A stretch of 44,084 nucleotides of DNA from a bacterium. GTDB taxonomy: Bacteria > Bacteroidota > Bacteroidia > Flavobacteriales_D > Sanyastnellaceae. The stretch's first letter is position 1. Each line of letters opens with the position of its first letter. The stretch spans positions 1 through 44,084 of the forward strand of contig JAPOHG010000013.1 in the NCBI GenBank assembly GCA_029979565.1, given 5' to 3'. Below, in pieces: positions 24,350-33,891 of this stretch. Both the position numbers and the translations under genes were made by a program. The notes beneath the pieces were generated by a model. That model did no database searches. It saw only the letters and a list, made by a program, of their open reading frames with translations, and was not told the DNA's origin.

Positions 24350-26884
24350 ATGCAAGAGACTCCACAGAATTCCCCTGCGATGGCTCGCCTTCGTGCAGGA
24401 TGGCTCATCCTCTGTTCCATCCTGCTCGGGTTGCCTTGCTGGAGCCAGCGCCCGGGAGGCCCTCCGGGTCGTTCTGGAGGCGAAAGGCCCTCGGTATGTA
24501 CAGTTTCCGGAACCGTTGCTGAAGTGGCAAACGGGAAGGTGATACCATTTGCATCGGTTGCCCTCATGAGCGTCCGCGACAGCAGCATTGTCGCTGGGCA
24601 ATTGGCCGCAGAAGACGGCTCTTTCAACCTGGTGGAATTGCCGTTTGGACGGTACCGCTTGCAGGTGAACTTCATGGGCTACGCGCCCTACAGCTCGGAG
24701 CCATTCATCCTCTCCCCCCGGACATCGACGGCTTACGATGCGGGCATCATTGCCCTCAGCCCCCGCATCAATGCCTTGGAAGAAGCCGTGGTCGTAGAGG
24801 AAGCGAGCTCCCTGGAAATGCTGATTGACCGCCGGGTATTTCGGGTCGGAAACGACTTGTCAGCTGCTGGTGGGACGGCCAGCGAACTCTTGGTCAACGT
24901 GCCTTCCGTTGCTGTGGACATCGATGGCAACGTCTCGCTGCGGGGATCTTCGCAAGTGCAGATTCTCATCGACGGCAGGCCCTCTGGATTGACGGGCGCC
25001 GCTCAAAATGCATTCTTGGAACAGATCCCCGCGAGCTCCATAGACCGCGTGGAAGTCATCACCAATCCTTCGGCGAAATACGATCCGGATGGCATGGCCG
25101 GCATCCTCAACATCATCCTCAAGAAAAACAAATTGCAAGGCTTCCACGGCCAAGCACAAGCCACACCCGGAACAGGAGGCAATCACAATGCCTCCCTCTC
25201 CCTCAATTACAAGAACGAGAAGTTTTCAGTGTTCAGCAGCGCCAGCTGGAACCAACGGGACATGTTCCGTGCAGGGGAAACCTACCGCGAGCTGGCCGGT
25301 CTGGATAGTTCTTCTGTCACGGACCAAGTGCGCGACGGCAACCAACTTCGAACAAGCCTGAATGGACGATTGGGCATGGAATGGTATCCGTCTTCTTCCG
25401 AAGTCATCGGTTGGAACGTCAACGTCAACCAAAACGAGCGATTCTACGACAATTTGCTCGAAAACGACGAGGCTTGGGACACAGGAACCCTCTACGCAAC
25501 CGACCGGCTTTCCACCGAGGGATCGAATGGACAAGGATGGGATGTCGACGGGAACTACCGCAAAGAGTTCAACAACAACCCCAAGCACGTCTTATCCGCC
25601 CAAATCCGGCACTCGCGCTCCGAATCGCGTTCCGATGAGTTCATCGAGGAGTGGGCTCGCGGGAACGACAGCGGGGCCATGGCCTTGGACACGAACATCC
25701 AGCTCAATTCCTCCATTCGAACCGTCGCTCAACTCGACTTCGAAAAGCCCCTCGCGAATGAAGGCAAATGGGAATGGGGCTGGAAATCGAACCTGTCCAT
25801 CAAGGACGACCGGTTCGAATACTTAGCCTCTGATACGGCCATCTGGCAGGAAGGAATCCTGATCCCGGTTGAACCCGTTGCAGCGGCCTTTGATTTTACC
25901 TACCGGGAAGACGTGCATGCCATTTATTCCACGTTGGGCCGGAAATACGGTGTCTATGGCGTCCAAGGTGGATTGCGCTTGGAGCAAGTATTCACTGAGG
26001 CGCTTTGGGAAGGCGATCAGTCGTTTACAAACGACTATTTCTCAGCCTACCCGTCGTTTAACCTGTCCAAGCAACGCAACGACGAAGTGAGTTGGATGGC
26101 CAGTTACAGCCGACGCGTCAACCGGCCGCGGGGACGCTCCGTGACGCCGTTCATTGACGACAGCGACAGCCGAAACATCCGCACGGGCAACCCCGAGCTG
26201 CGACCCGAATACACCAACAGCATGGAAATAGGCCACCAGTGGTCGCGAAACCGAATGTCCGTCACGACGTCCTTGTTTTGGAAGGTCACCAACGACATCA
26301 TCCAGCGGTATTCCAGCATTGATGCACAGGGCGTGCGAACCTCCAGCTGGATCAATCAAGGGCAACGCCAGAATGAAGGATTGGAAATCATTGCGATGGC
26401 CCCTTTGCCCGGACGAGGTCAAGCGCGGCTGACTGCTTCGGTGTATTACCTGCAAAACAGCGTCGGTGACGTCGAATTCGCCAACGATGCCACGGGATGG
26501 TCGTATGACCTGAACTTTTTTGCCAACCAATCCCTAGGAGTTGATGGGCAGTGGAAATGGCAAATCAACGGCATGTACCGCGGTCCCTCGATCACGCCAC
26601 AAGGTCAGTTCAATGGCTACGCGTTCATGGATGCGAACCTCCAGCGGGTGCTCATGGACGGCGACCTGACGCTCGCACTCAAGCTGAGCGATGTGTTTGA
26701 TACCCGGGAATGGTCCTACCTCTCTGATTTTGCGAACCTTTACCAGGAAAACCGTTTCAAACGCGAATCCCGCAACCTCTTCCTAACGGCCACCTGGAAA
26801 ATCGGAAAGTTGGAAGAACGCCGCCGGGGCGGCAGCGGCCGGGGTGATTACAATGGAGGAGGCTCAGAGGGTATGGAGTTCTGA
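24350..26884 (+). CDS. TonB-dependent receptor, outer membrane beta-barrel (OMP_b-brl_3 type)
   Basis: The 844-residue protein has a signal peptide ending near CWSQ, then an Arg/Gly/Pro-rich stretch, a carboxypeptidase-D-regulatory-like domain (about 48-130: SGTVAEVANGKVIPFASV, FNLVELPFGRYRLQV) and a plug (LLVNVPSVAVDIDGNVSLRG, IDRVEVITNPSAKYDPDG). The rest is a large barrel of the OMP_b-brl_3 group. The C-terminus is a low-complexity Gly/Arg tail instead of the usual terminal phenylalanine strand alone; it does end in F. The substrate is unknown. An AGAGGAC sequence shortly before the ATG could serve as a weak ribosome binding site, and an inverted repeat (TGAATT/AATTCA, 24307-24322) lies upstream. 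Its 3' end overlaps the convergent acyltransferase by 21 bp. Confidence 0.88.
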   Translation: MQETPQNSPAMARLRAGWLILCSILLGLPCWSQRPGGPPGRSGGERPSVCTVSGTVAEVANGKVIPFASVALMSVRDSSIVAGQLAAEDGSFNLVELPFGRYRLQVNFMGYAPYSSEPFILSPRTSTAYDAGIIALSPRINALEEAVVVEEASSLEMLIDRRVFRVGNDLSAAGGTASELLVNVPSVAVDIDGNVSLRGSSQVQILIDGRPSGLTGAAQNAFLEQIPASSIDRVEVITNPSAKYDPDGMAGILNIILKKNKLQGFHGQAQATPGTGGNHNASLSLNYKNEKFSVFSSASWNQRDMFRAGETYRELAGLDSSSVTDQVRDGNQLRTSLNGRLGMEWYPSSSEVIGWNVNVNQNERFYDNLLENDEAWDTGTLYATDRLSTEGSNGQGWDVDGNYRKEFNNNPKHVLSAQIRHSRSESRSDEFIEEWARGNDSGAMALDTNIQLNSSIRTVAQLDFEKPLANEGKWEWGWKSNLSIKDDRFEYLASDTAIWQEGILIPVEPVAAAFDFTYREDVHAIYSTLGRKYGVYGVQGGLRLEQVFTEALWEGDQSFTNDYFSAYPSFNLSKQRNDEVSWMASYSRRVNRPRGRSVTPFIDDSDSRNIRTGNPELRPEYTNSMEIGHQWSRNRMSVTTSLFWKVTNDIIQRYSSIDAQGVRTSSWINQGQRQNEGLEIIAMAPLPGRGQARLTASVYYLQNSVGDVEFANDATGWSYDLNFFANQSLGVDGQWKWQINGMYRGPSITPQGQFNGYAFMDANLQRVLMDGDLTLALKLSDVFDTREWSYLSDFANLYQENRFKRESRNLFLTATWKIGKLEERRRGGSGRGDYNGGGSEGMEF

Positions 26885-28123
26885 GTGCACCTTGAGGGCA
26901 TGTGCATCGGCCTTCCACGGCTGGCGCAGCTTTGAAGCAACGGGATTGTAGCCCCGCGTGTACCGATTAACCACGGCGTGGAACAGCGGATTCCTGAACC
27001 GCACTTCGCACATCAGGCGCCGGGGCAGAGCCCCCACCGAGGACTTGATTTCAAGGGCCGTTCGGCCCATGTTGACCCGCTTGCTTCCGCGTTCGATTCC
27101 GAGGCAGATGAACTCGAACAGCATGCGCTGGTAAATGGCATGGGTTTTGCGCAAATCGGGATCGAAGCCCACGAAAAATGCCTCCGTCTCTTCGCTTCCC
27201 ACGTAGGCACATTGAAATCCCTTCAACACGCCGTCCAGTTCATAGACGGTCACCACAAAATCATCGCCCCACTCTGCTTTGGAGGTGAGCACTTCCTCCG
27301 CATGCAGCGAACCCAAGCGAAACCCGGACCGTTCGTATACACCTTTGTACAAATCAATGAGTTCGTCGGTGCATTCGGCCAATTCTGAACGGGAAAGGGT
27401 CCGAATCTTGAAGGCTTCAGAGAGGGCCAAGATGCGCTTGATTTTCGTTCGCGACTTGGTCTTTAGCCCCTGCATGTAGTCGTCAAAGTGGTTCCACTTC
27501 GGATTGATATGGAACAACATCTCCGGATCGAACTCCAATGGTGTCCAACCCCGATGCTGTACTTCCCGACGTCCCTCACTATAGATGGGCTGGTCTTTGA
27601 TCATGACCACACTTGGCACTTTCACCCCGTCTAAGCAATGCGGCTGAAACACGGTCTCCGTAAGCAGCCGACGCGCCTCAGCATCGGAAACGCCAAGCGA
27701 CCAGCATTGGCCATGCTCTCCACTTCCCAGGACGGTACCCACGACGCGCACGCGAAATTGGAAACGACCGTCCTTACCGTGTAGCATTTTACTGATGCCG
27801 GTGAACCAGCTCCGTTCGGATTGGACGTGGCTGTCAAGGTTGACGCTTTCAGCGGTGGTGTCTTCGATGCACGCCAATCCGATGAGTACGCCTTCCCGTT
27901 CCCACCGAACGGCCGCTACGGGACGATCCGAGGCCCGCAAAAGCGAACGCATCATTCGGCCTTCTAAAAAGACGGATGGGTTCTCTGCATCTACCAAGAA
28001 CGCATCCCACACGGTCCAATCCACCTCATCCACAGCATTCCTGCCCCAATGCCAACTGACCTCAGTACCATCGGCAAGGGAGGTGACGTTATACCCGTTC
28101 GGCTTGTCCTTGAAATTCGTCAT
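26864..28123 (-). CDS. GNAT-fold acyltransferase, FemAB/BioF2-like
   Basis: A 419-residue soluble protein. The second half shows a GNAT-type core resembling FemAB or BioF2 acetyltransferases (DDYMQGLKTKSRTKIKR, FVVTVYELDGVLKGFQCAYVG, FVGFDPDLRKTHAIYQRMLFEFI, VNMGRTALEIKSSVGA). Such proteins transfer amino-acyl or acyl groups to cell wall precursors or lipids; the exact role is unknown. The ATG at 28123 is preferred; it lies inside the 3' end of the YfhO gene (35-bp overlap), and no later good start exists before residue 56. It is the last gene of the carB-DUF4834-YfhO run. Confidence 0.72.
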   Translation of the reverse strand: MTNFKDKPNGYNVTSLADGTEVSWHWGRNAVDEVDWTVWDAFLVDAENPSVFLEGRMMRSLLRASDRPVAAVRWEREGVLIGLACIEDTTAESVNLDSHVQSERSWFTGISKMLHGKDGRFQFRVRVVGTVLGSGEHGQCWSLGVSDAEARRLLTETVFQPHCLDGVKVPSVVMIKDQPIYSEGRREVQHRGWTPLEFDPEMLFHINPKWNHFDDYMQGLKTKSRTKIKRILALSEAFKIRTLSRSELAECTDELIDLYKGVYERSGFRLGSLHAEEVLTSKAEWGDDFVVTVYELDGVLKGFQCAYVGSEETEAFFVGFDPDLRKTHAIYQRMLFEFICLGIERGSKRVNMGRTALEIKSSVGALPRRLMCEVRFRNPLFHAVVNRYTRGYNPVASKLRQPWKADAHALKVHSELHTL

Positions 28124-30656
28124 GTGACCCTTTCCAACCCCACCAAGCCGCACCCAAAACAAAAAGCAACAAAAGCACATTGAAGAGCACATCCAACCAG
28201 GAGGAGTGCTCCTGTGCATACTCCCAAGAAATGGTGTGTTCGCCAGCAGGAACCTTCAATGCTCTTAACACGTAGTTGGCGCGTAAGGTTTCCACACGTT
28301 CACCGTCAATGCGGGCCACCCAGTCTTCAGGGTACCATATCTCAGAGAATACACCAAGCCCTTCGGCAGTTAGATTGGCCTCATATTCCACGTAATCAGG
28401 CGCGTAGTTCACCAATTGAATGGTTCCAGTGGCCCCAGGTGTCGTCCCGTCCAACACGCCTTCAAATTCAGTGTGCACCACGGCCCGAATCGGAGCATCC
28501 AAGGCCGCGGTTTTATTGATTTCCTCATCATGGGAATCGGCCCATTGCCAATCCGATGCAACCCAAGCAAATCCAGCTGCACCGGGCAAGGCCACAGGAT
28601 CTGGCATTTGACCAAAAATCACGTACCGGGTGTTGAGCATTTGGTGCCCTATGAGCGATGCGAATGCCGCTTCGGTGTCACCAGACTGGATTTTTTCAGC
28701 AAAACGAGCCCGCTCCGGGTTCAAAACCCGCTCAACAAAATCTTGGTACCGGCGCAATTTCGCTGCATGGTAGCCTCCAATGCTTTGGAAAAAATACGAA
28801 GCTGAAGCATCGGTGAAGGGGTTATCCCAGCGAAGCACCCGATAAGGTGAGCTGAAACGCATCGCTCCAAATTGACTGATGACCTGCAGCCGCTCTTTTT
28901 CAGCCCGGGTCAATCGAATGCCTTCCAATCGTTCCTCATAGTTTGCATAGAGCACTGCGGCGCGTTCTTCGTTCATGGGATTGCCGCTGAAATCTTGGGC
29001 AAGGAGCTTCATCATCTGCGGCTCCGGTGTGTACGGGAATGCATGATCCACCTCCTTCACCCAGTTCCGGTACATCCCATTGACCTTTTCTTCATTGAAA
29101 TACCGGCGGTCCACGTTCCACAAATCGACAGTGGTCACCAAAGCCAACGCGAGCAACACAATGGACGGCTTGAGTTTATTCCATGCCAAGGCGGCAACAG
29201 CACCCGATAACACCACGAGCAGACCCAAGGTGCGGAGAACGTCCGCGCGAAACACTTCCAATCGTCTGCTCAACGCCTCCTGATAACCCAACTGCTCAAC
29301 AGCTACATCCCTGCGAATGGAAGATTGGAAATCGAAAAACAACTCCGGTGCTCCATAAAATCCTACAAATACGATCACCAATCCCAGTGCACCGCCCATC
29401 CACCACCACCGGCGCTTGTTGGACATACCGCCTGATTGATTCGCTTCTGCCACAAGTTCCTTCAACCCCAGCGCCGCTCCCATGGAGACCGCCATGAGTA
29501 CCAGCACCAACATCATCTTCGTATCCCGGAATTTGCTGAACGCCGGGACGTAATCCAAGAAGAAGTCTGTCAGGAAACCGCCGTCCCTTCGGCTCAGGAA
29601 CACGGCCAACGTGGTAATAACCAGAAGGGGCCACCGCAACCTGTCCCTCCCGGCCACGAGAAACATGAAAAACAACGCAACGAGGATGGCGCCAAAGTAA
29701 AATGCACCCCCTGAAAATGTCTGTTCACCCCAGTAAAGCGGATTGTTTCCTCCTTTGATGTCGGGACACATGATCGACAGCCACTCACCATCTGCCATGC
29801 TGTATTCTAAGATGTAGTCACGGTCCAACCCTGACGTAGCCTCGGCCTGTCCCCCATTCGCTAGAATCTGCTCGCCACGAATGGTGTAATGAGCGTATTC
29901 CTGTGTCTCCTTGAGGTGCACGTATCGAGGCAAAACCCCGATGATTCCGGCCAATATCACCAAGGCATTGATGCGCAAAGCGCTCGGCCAATTCCTTTCT
30001 TGTACGCCCATGCGCCACGTTTCCGCGAGTCCACATGCCACCAGCAAGAAGAGCAAATAATAGGTCATCTGCGGATGGCCCGAAGAAACATGCAGCGCAG
30101 TGGCGATGGCCGCGACAGCCAGGCCGAGGTACAATCGTCCCCTGTACGCCCACACAACACCTGCCAAAATAAATGGCATGTACGCAATGGCGTTCACTTT
30201 GGAGTTGTGGCCGGCGGAATAGTACAAGACTTCAAACGTATTCAACCCCATCCCGATGCCACACAGCAAGGCAATCCACGGTGATGCTCCCAAGGCAAGA
30301 GCCAAAATGTAGCCTCCGAGCATGGCCAGCCAAAACACCGTGATGCCACTGTAGGGCGTGAAAAAATTGATGATTCGCTTCAGTTGGTTCGCAACATCGA
30401 AGGCCGGTCTTTCTGGATAAATCTGTGTAGTCGGCATTCCGCCAAACATCGCGTTCGTCCATCCCGGTTTTTCCCCAAATAGAACCGTGGCATCTCGGGC
30501 TTCCTTGCTCATTCCCAACCAGTTTTCGATGTCACCTTGGCGCACCACATAGCCGTCAAACGACTTGGATACCAGCGCCGATGCGAGCGCATAAAAAACA
30601 AGAACAGCCACATAATGAATGGCGTGCTTTTGGAAATGAGATTTCAATCGATCCAT
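28089..30656 (-). CDS. YfhO-family membrane protein
   Basis: An 855-residue integral membrane protein. About 12 hydrophobic segments fill residues 15-500 (for example YVAVLVFYALASALV, LWIALLCGIG-like, PLLVITTLAVFL). A large soluble part follows, including MLNTRYVIFG and FSEIWYPEDWVARIDGERV, and one last helix at the C-terminus. These segments are the marks of YfhO, which in Firmicutes helps attach sugars to lipoteichoic acid; the Bacteroidota members are probably GT-C-like glycosyltransferases of unknown target. ATG 30656 is taken; a TTG two codons earlier is possible. It follows the DUF4834 gene after 39 bp. Confidence 0.85.
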   Translation of the reverse strand: MDRLKSHFQKHAIHYVAVLVFYALASALVSKSFDGYVVRQGDIENWLGMSKEARDATVLFGEKPGWTNAMFGGMPTTQIYPERPAFDVANQLKRIINFFTPYSGITVFWLAMLGGYILALALGASPWIALLCGIGMGLNTFEVLYYSAGHNSKVNAIAYMPFILAGVVWAYRGRLYLGLAVAAIATALHVSSGHPQMTYYLLFLLVACGLAETWRMGVQERNWPSALRINALVILAGIIGVLPRYVHLKETQEYAHYTIRGEQILANGGQAEATSGLDRDYILEYSMADGEWLSIMCPDIKGGNNPLYWGEQTFSGGAFYFGAILVALFFMFLVAGRDRLRWPLLVITTLAVFLSRRDGGFLTDFFLDYVPAFSKFRDTKMMLVLVLMAVSMGAALGLKELVAEANQSGGMSNKRRWWWMGGALGLVIVFVGFYGAPELFFDFQSSIRRDVAVEQLGYQEALSRRLEVFRADVLRTLGLLVVLSGAVAALAWNKLKPSIVLLALALVTTVDLWNVDRRYFNEEKVNGMYRNWVKEVDHAFPYTPEPQMMKLLAQDFSGNPMNEERAAVLYANYEERLEGIRLTRAEKERLQVISQFGAMRFSSPYRVLRWDNPFTDASASYFFQSIGGYHAAKLRRYQDFVERVLNPERARFAEKIQSGDTEAAFASLIGHQMLNTRYVIFGQMPDPVALPGAAGFAWVASDWQWADSHDEEINKTAALDAPIRAVVHTEFEGVLDGTTPGATGTIQLVNYAPDYVEYEANLTAEGLGVFSEIWYPEDWVARIDGERVETLRANYVLRALKVPAGEHTISWEYAQEHSSWLDVLFNVLLLLFVLGAAWWGWKGSHDEFQGQAERV

Positions 30657-30695
30657 TCGCAAGTCAGATTTAGGCCCAAGTTACGGGGAACGGCC

Positions 30696-30908
30696 TCAAG
30701 CCTCATCAACCTCTTCGAAATCCACGTAATCGCCTAGGCCATCGTCCTTGGGTTTGGAGGCTTGGTGATTGGAATCGCTTCTCGGACCGCGAGCCGTCGT
30801 TCGCGTCCGATTGCGGGATTGGGTCCGAGTTCCGCCGAATACACGGTCCAACCAGCGGAACACAAACCAAACCAACGCAACCGTCGCGATGAGTCGAAGC
30901 AGCCCCAT
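30696..30908 (-). CDS. DUF4834-family small membrane protein
   Basis: A 70-residue protein with one N-terminal helix (LLRLIATVALVWFVFRWL), a basic Arg/Thr-rich middle and the ending GDYVDFEEVDEA that marks DUF4834, a Bacteroidota family of unknown function. It lies 5 bp after carB and 39 bp before the YfhO gene on the same strand. Confidence 0.78.
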   Translation of the reverse strand: MGLLRLIATVALVWFVFRWLDRVFGGTRTQSRNRTRTTARGPRSDSNHQASKPKDDGLGDYVDFEEVDEA

Positions 30909-30913
30909 GCGTT

Positions 30914-33733
30914 TTACTTGCTGAGGTACAAGTTACGCTCGCTATACACCTTGCGGAAGAAGGAGTCTCGCAAATCGGGAATGAAACGAATGCCCTCTCC
31001 TGTCGATTTCATTTCCGGACCCAACTCTTTGTTGACTTCGGGGAATTTCTCATAGGAGAAGACAGGGATTTTGACCGCGTAGCCGTCCAGTTTGGGGTTA
31101 TGAGGCAAGTCTTTCAACTTCGCCTCTCCCATCATCACTTTTGTCGCGTGGTTCACGTACGGCTCGCCGTAGGCCTTCGCGATGAACGGTACCGTTCGCG
31201 ACGCTCGCGGATTGGCTTCGATGATGTAAACTTGGTCGTCTTTCACAGCGAATTGGATGTTGATCAGGCCGACCGTTTCCAACGCCAAGGCGATGCGCTT
31301 GGTGTATTCTTCAATCTGGCTGATGATCAAATCGCCCAGGTTGTATGGAGGCAATACTGCATAGCTGTCGCCGCTGTGAATGCCCGCGGGCTCAATGTGC
31401 TGCATGATGCCGATGATGCGCACTTCATCGCCGTCGCAGATGGCGTCTGCCTCGCATTCGATGGCCCCATCGAGGTAGTGATCCAACAGGACTTTGTTGT
31501 CCGGCATGTCTCGGAAAATGTCGATGACGTGCCGCTCGAGTTCGTCCTCGTTGATGACAATTTTCATGCGCTGTCCGCCCAACACGTAGCTGGGTCGCAC
31601 CAGCAAGGGGAAACCCAGCCTCTTGCTCAGTTCGTTGGCTTCATCAGCCGTTTCGACGACGCCGAAGTCGGGATAGGGAACGCCTTCATCGCGGAGCAAG
31701 GTAGAGAATGACCCGCGGTCTTCAGCCAAGTCCAACGCACGGTAGCTCGTACCGATGATTTTGATGCCGTACCGCTCGAGCTTCTCCGCCAATTTCAGTG
31801 CGGTCTGGCCACCCAATTGCACAATGACGCCCTCGGGCTTTTCGTGCAGGATGATGTCGTAGATGTGCTCCCAGAAGACCGGCTCGAAATACAATTTATC
31901 TGCCGTATCGGAATCCGTCGACACCGTCTCGGGGTTGCAGTTGATCATGATGGTCTCGTACCCGCATTCCTTCGCGGCAAGCACCCCATGGACGCAGCAA
32001 TAATCAAATTCAATGCCCTGTCCGATGCGGTTGGGTCCACTGCCCAGCACCACAATCTTTTTCTTGTCGGTGACGATGCTCTCGTTCTCCACTTCAAACG
32101 TGGAGTAGTAGTACGGCGTTCGTGCAGGGAATTCCGCTGCACACGTATCCACGAGTTTGTAGGTTCGAATGATGCCGAGGTTGACGCGGTGCGTGTGCAC
32201 TTCCGACTCAAGGCAATCGAGCATGTGGGCGATTTGCCGGTCCGCGTAGCCTTTTTGTTTCGCTTCGCGCAAGACCACCTCCGGAATCGTATCCAACGTG
32301 TACTTGCCGATCTCCTCTTCCAAGTGAACGAGTTCTTCAATCTGGCGCAAGAACCACGGATCGATTTTGGTGATTTCGTAGATCTTTCGAATCGGAATGC
32401 CCAACTTCATGGCGTCGTACAAGTGGAACAAGCGGTTCCAACTGGCGTGGCGCAAGCTGTTTAAGATGGCGTCTTGGTCGCGCAATTCGCGGCCATCGCA
32501 ACCCAATCCATTGCGGCCCACTTCCAGTGATTGGGCGGCTTTCTGAAGCGCCTCTTGGAAAGAACGGCCAATCGCCATGACCTCGCCCACGGCTTTCATC
32601 TGCAAGCCCAACTCGCGGTTGGCGCCTTTGAATTTGTCGAAGTTCCACCGCGGCACCTTGACCACGACGTAGTCAAGCGTAGGCTCGAACATCGCGCTGG
32701 TCGTACCGGTGATGGGGTTGGGCAATTCATCGAGGTGATAGCCGATGGCCAACTTGGCGGCAATCTTCGCAATGGGATAGCCAGTGGCTTTCGAGGCGAG
32801 GGCCGAGGAACGGCTCACACGCGGGTTGATCTCGATGGCGATGATGTCCTCGTTCTCGTCATTGGACACGGCGAACTGCACATTGCAACCGCCGGCAAAA
32901 TCGCCGATTTCGCGCATCATGCGAATGGCCATGTCGCGCATGCGCTGGAACGTGGTGTCGCTCAGGGTCATCGCTGGCGCAACCGTGATGCTGTCTCCGG
33001 TGTGAATGCCCATCGGATCGAAATTCTCGATGGAACAGATGATGGTGACGTTGTCGTTGCTGTCGCGCAGCAATTCGAGCTCATACTCCTTCCAGCCCAT
33101 GACCGCCTTGTCGATCATCACTTCATGGATGGGGCTGAGGTGCAACCCCCGGGTCAACGCCTCATCGAAATCAGCCGGATCGTAGATGATGCTCGCACCG
33201 GCACCCCCCAACGTGTAGCTCGCACGAATGCACAGCGGAAATCCGAATTGCTGTGCTGCCTCCTTGCCTTCAAGGAAACTCTTCGCTGTGGCTTGCGGCG
33301 CCATGGGAATGCCCATGGACTCCATGAGGTCGCGAAACCGTTCGCGGTTCTCGGTGATCTCAATCGCATCAATATCGACACCAATCATTCGCACGTTGTG
33401 GTCCTTCCAGATGCCCATCTCATCGCATTGAATGCACAAGTTCAACGCCGTCTGTCCCCCCATCGTCGGGAGCACCGAATCGATGTTCGGATGCTTCTCC
33501 AGGATTTTTTCGATTGAAGCAGGCTCTAGCGGCTCGAGGTACACATGATCCGCCATCGCCGGATCGGTCATGATGGTCGCAGGGTTGGAATTGATGAGGG
33601 TGGTTTCGATCCCTTCTTCGCGAAGGGAACGGAGGGCTTGGGATCCGGAATAATCAAACTCGCAAGCCTGTCCAATGACGATCGGTCCGCTGCCAATGAG
33701 GAGAACCGATTTGATGCTTTTGTCTTTGGGCAT
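30914..33733 (-). CDS. carB: Carbamoyl-phosphate synthase large subunit, lacking the MGS domain
   Basis: The 939-residue protein has both ATP-grasp halves: GSGPIVIGQACEFDYSG, LPTMGGQTALNL, ASYTLGGAGASI and EINPRVSRSSALASKATG in the first; GSGPNRIGQGIEFDYCCVHG, GGQTALKLAEKLE, RPSYVLGGQRM and EANPRASRTVPFIAKAYG in the second. E. coli CarB is 1073 residues; here the C-terminal methylglyoxal-synthase-like domain that binds UMP and ornithine is absent, as I recall for flavobacterial CarB. Thus allosteric control must differ. The small glutaminase subunit carA is not in the window. A -7 box TAATTTTG lies about 73 bp upstream. Confidence 0.96.
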   Translation of the reverse strand: MPKDKSIKSVLLIGSGPIVIGQACEFDYSGSQALRSLREEGIETTLINSNPATIMTDPAMADHVYLEPLEPASIEKILEKHPNIDSVLPTMGGQTALNLCIQCDEMGIWKDHNVRMIGVDIDAIEITENRERFRDLMESMGIPMAPQATAKSFLEGKEAAQQFGFPLCIRASYTLGGAGASIIYDPADFDEALTRGLHLSPIHEVMIDKAVMGWKEYELELLRDSNDNVTIICSIENFDPMGIHTGDSITVAPAMTLSDTTFQRMRDMAIRMMREIGDFAGGCNVQFAVSNDENEDIIAIEINPRVSRSSALASKATGYPIAKIAAKLAIGYHLDELPNPITGTTSAMFEPTLDYVVVKVPRWNFDKFKGANRELGLQMKAVGEVMAIGRSFQEALQKAAQSLEVGRNGLGCDGRELRDQDAILNSLRHASWNRLFHLYDAMKLGIPIRKIYEITKIDPWFLRQIEELVHLEEEIGKYTLDTIPEVVLREAKQKGYADRQIAHMLDCLESEVHTHRVNLGIIRTYKLVDTCAAEFPARTPYYYSTFEVENESIVTDKKKIVVLGSGPNRIGQGIEFDYCCVHGVLAAKECGYETIMINCNPETVSTDSDTADKLYFEPVFWEHIYDIILHEKPEGVIVQLGGQTALKLAEKLERYGIKIIGTSYRALDLAEDRGSFSTLLRDEGVPYPDFGVVETADEANELSKRLGFPLLVRPSYVLGGQRMKIVINEDELERHVIDIFRDMPDNKVLLDHYLDGAIECEADAICDGDEVRIIGIMQHIEPAGIHSGDSYAVLPPYNLGDLIISQIEEYTKRIALALETVGLINIQFAVKDDQVYIIEANPRASRTVPFIAKAYGEPYVNHATKVMMGEAKLKDLPHNPKLDGYAVKIPVFSYEKFPEVNKELGPEMKSTGEGIRFIPDLRDSFFRKVYSERNLYLSK

Positions 33734-33805
33734 TTTTTTTTTACCCCGCTCACACTAGGCGAACGGGCGGCAAATTTTCAAGACCGTTGGGGACATTTCC
33801 GGGCA

Positions 33806-33813
33806 CAAAATTA
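33806..33813 (-). promoter_or_regulatory. Putative -7 box for carB
   Basis: TAATTTTG on the minus strand matches TAnnTTTG and lies about 73 bp before the carB ATG. No clear TTG is seen at 19-21 bp upstream. The 158-bp gap between carB and the divergent hydrolase gene holds nothing else recognised. Confidence 0.35.
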
Positions 33814-33891
33814 CACGTCGCCTTCAATCCTTCGGAAAAAAGTCATTCACAATTTTCTCGCGCTATTCACATTGCACCCGACCTTTGAATC

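Noticed and set aside
32531-33517. Frame of 328 codons opposite carB
   Set aside because: Shadow of carB, whose motifs are unmistakable.
30914-33733. Possible frameshift or truncation of carB because of its short length
   Set aside because: The frame ends cleanly, both ATP-grasp halves are complete and the missing part is exactly one domain.
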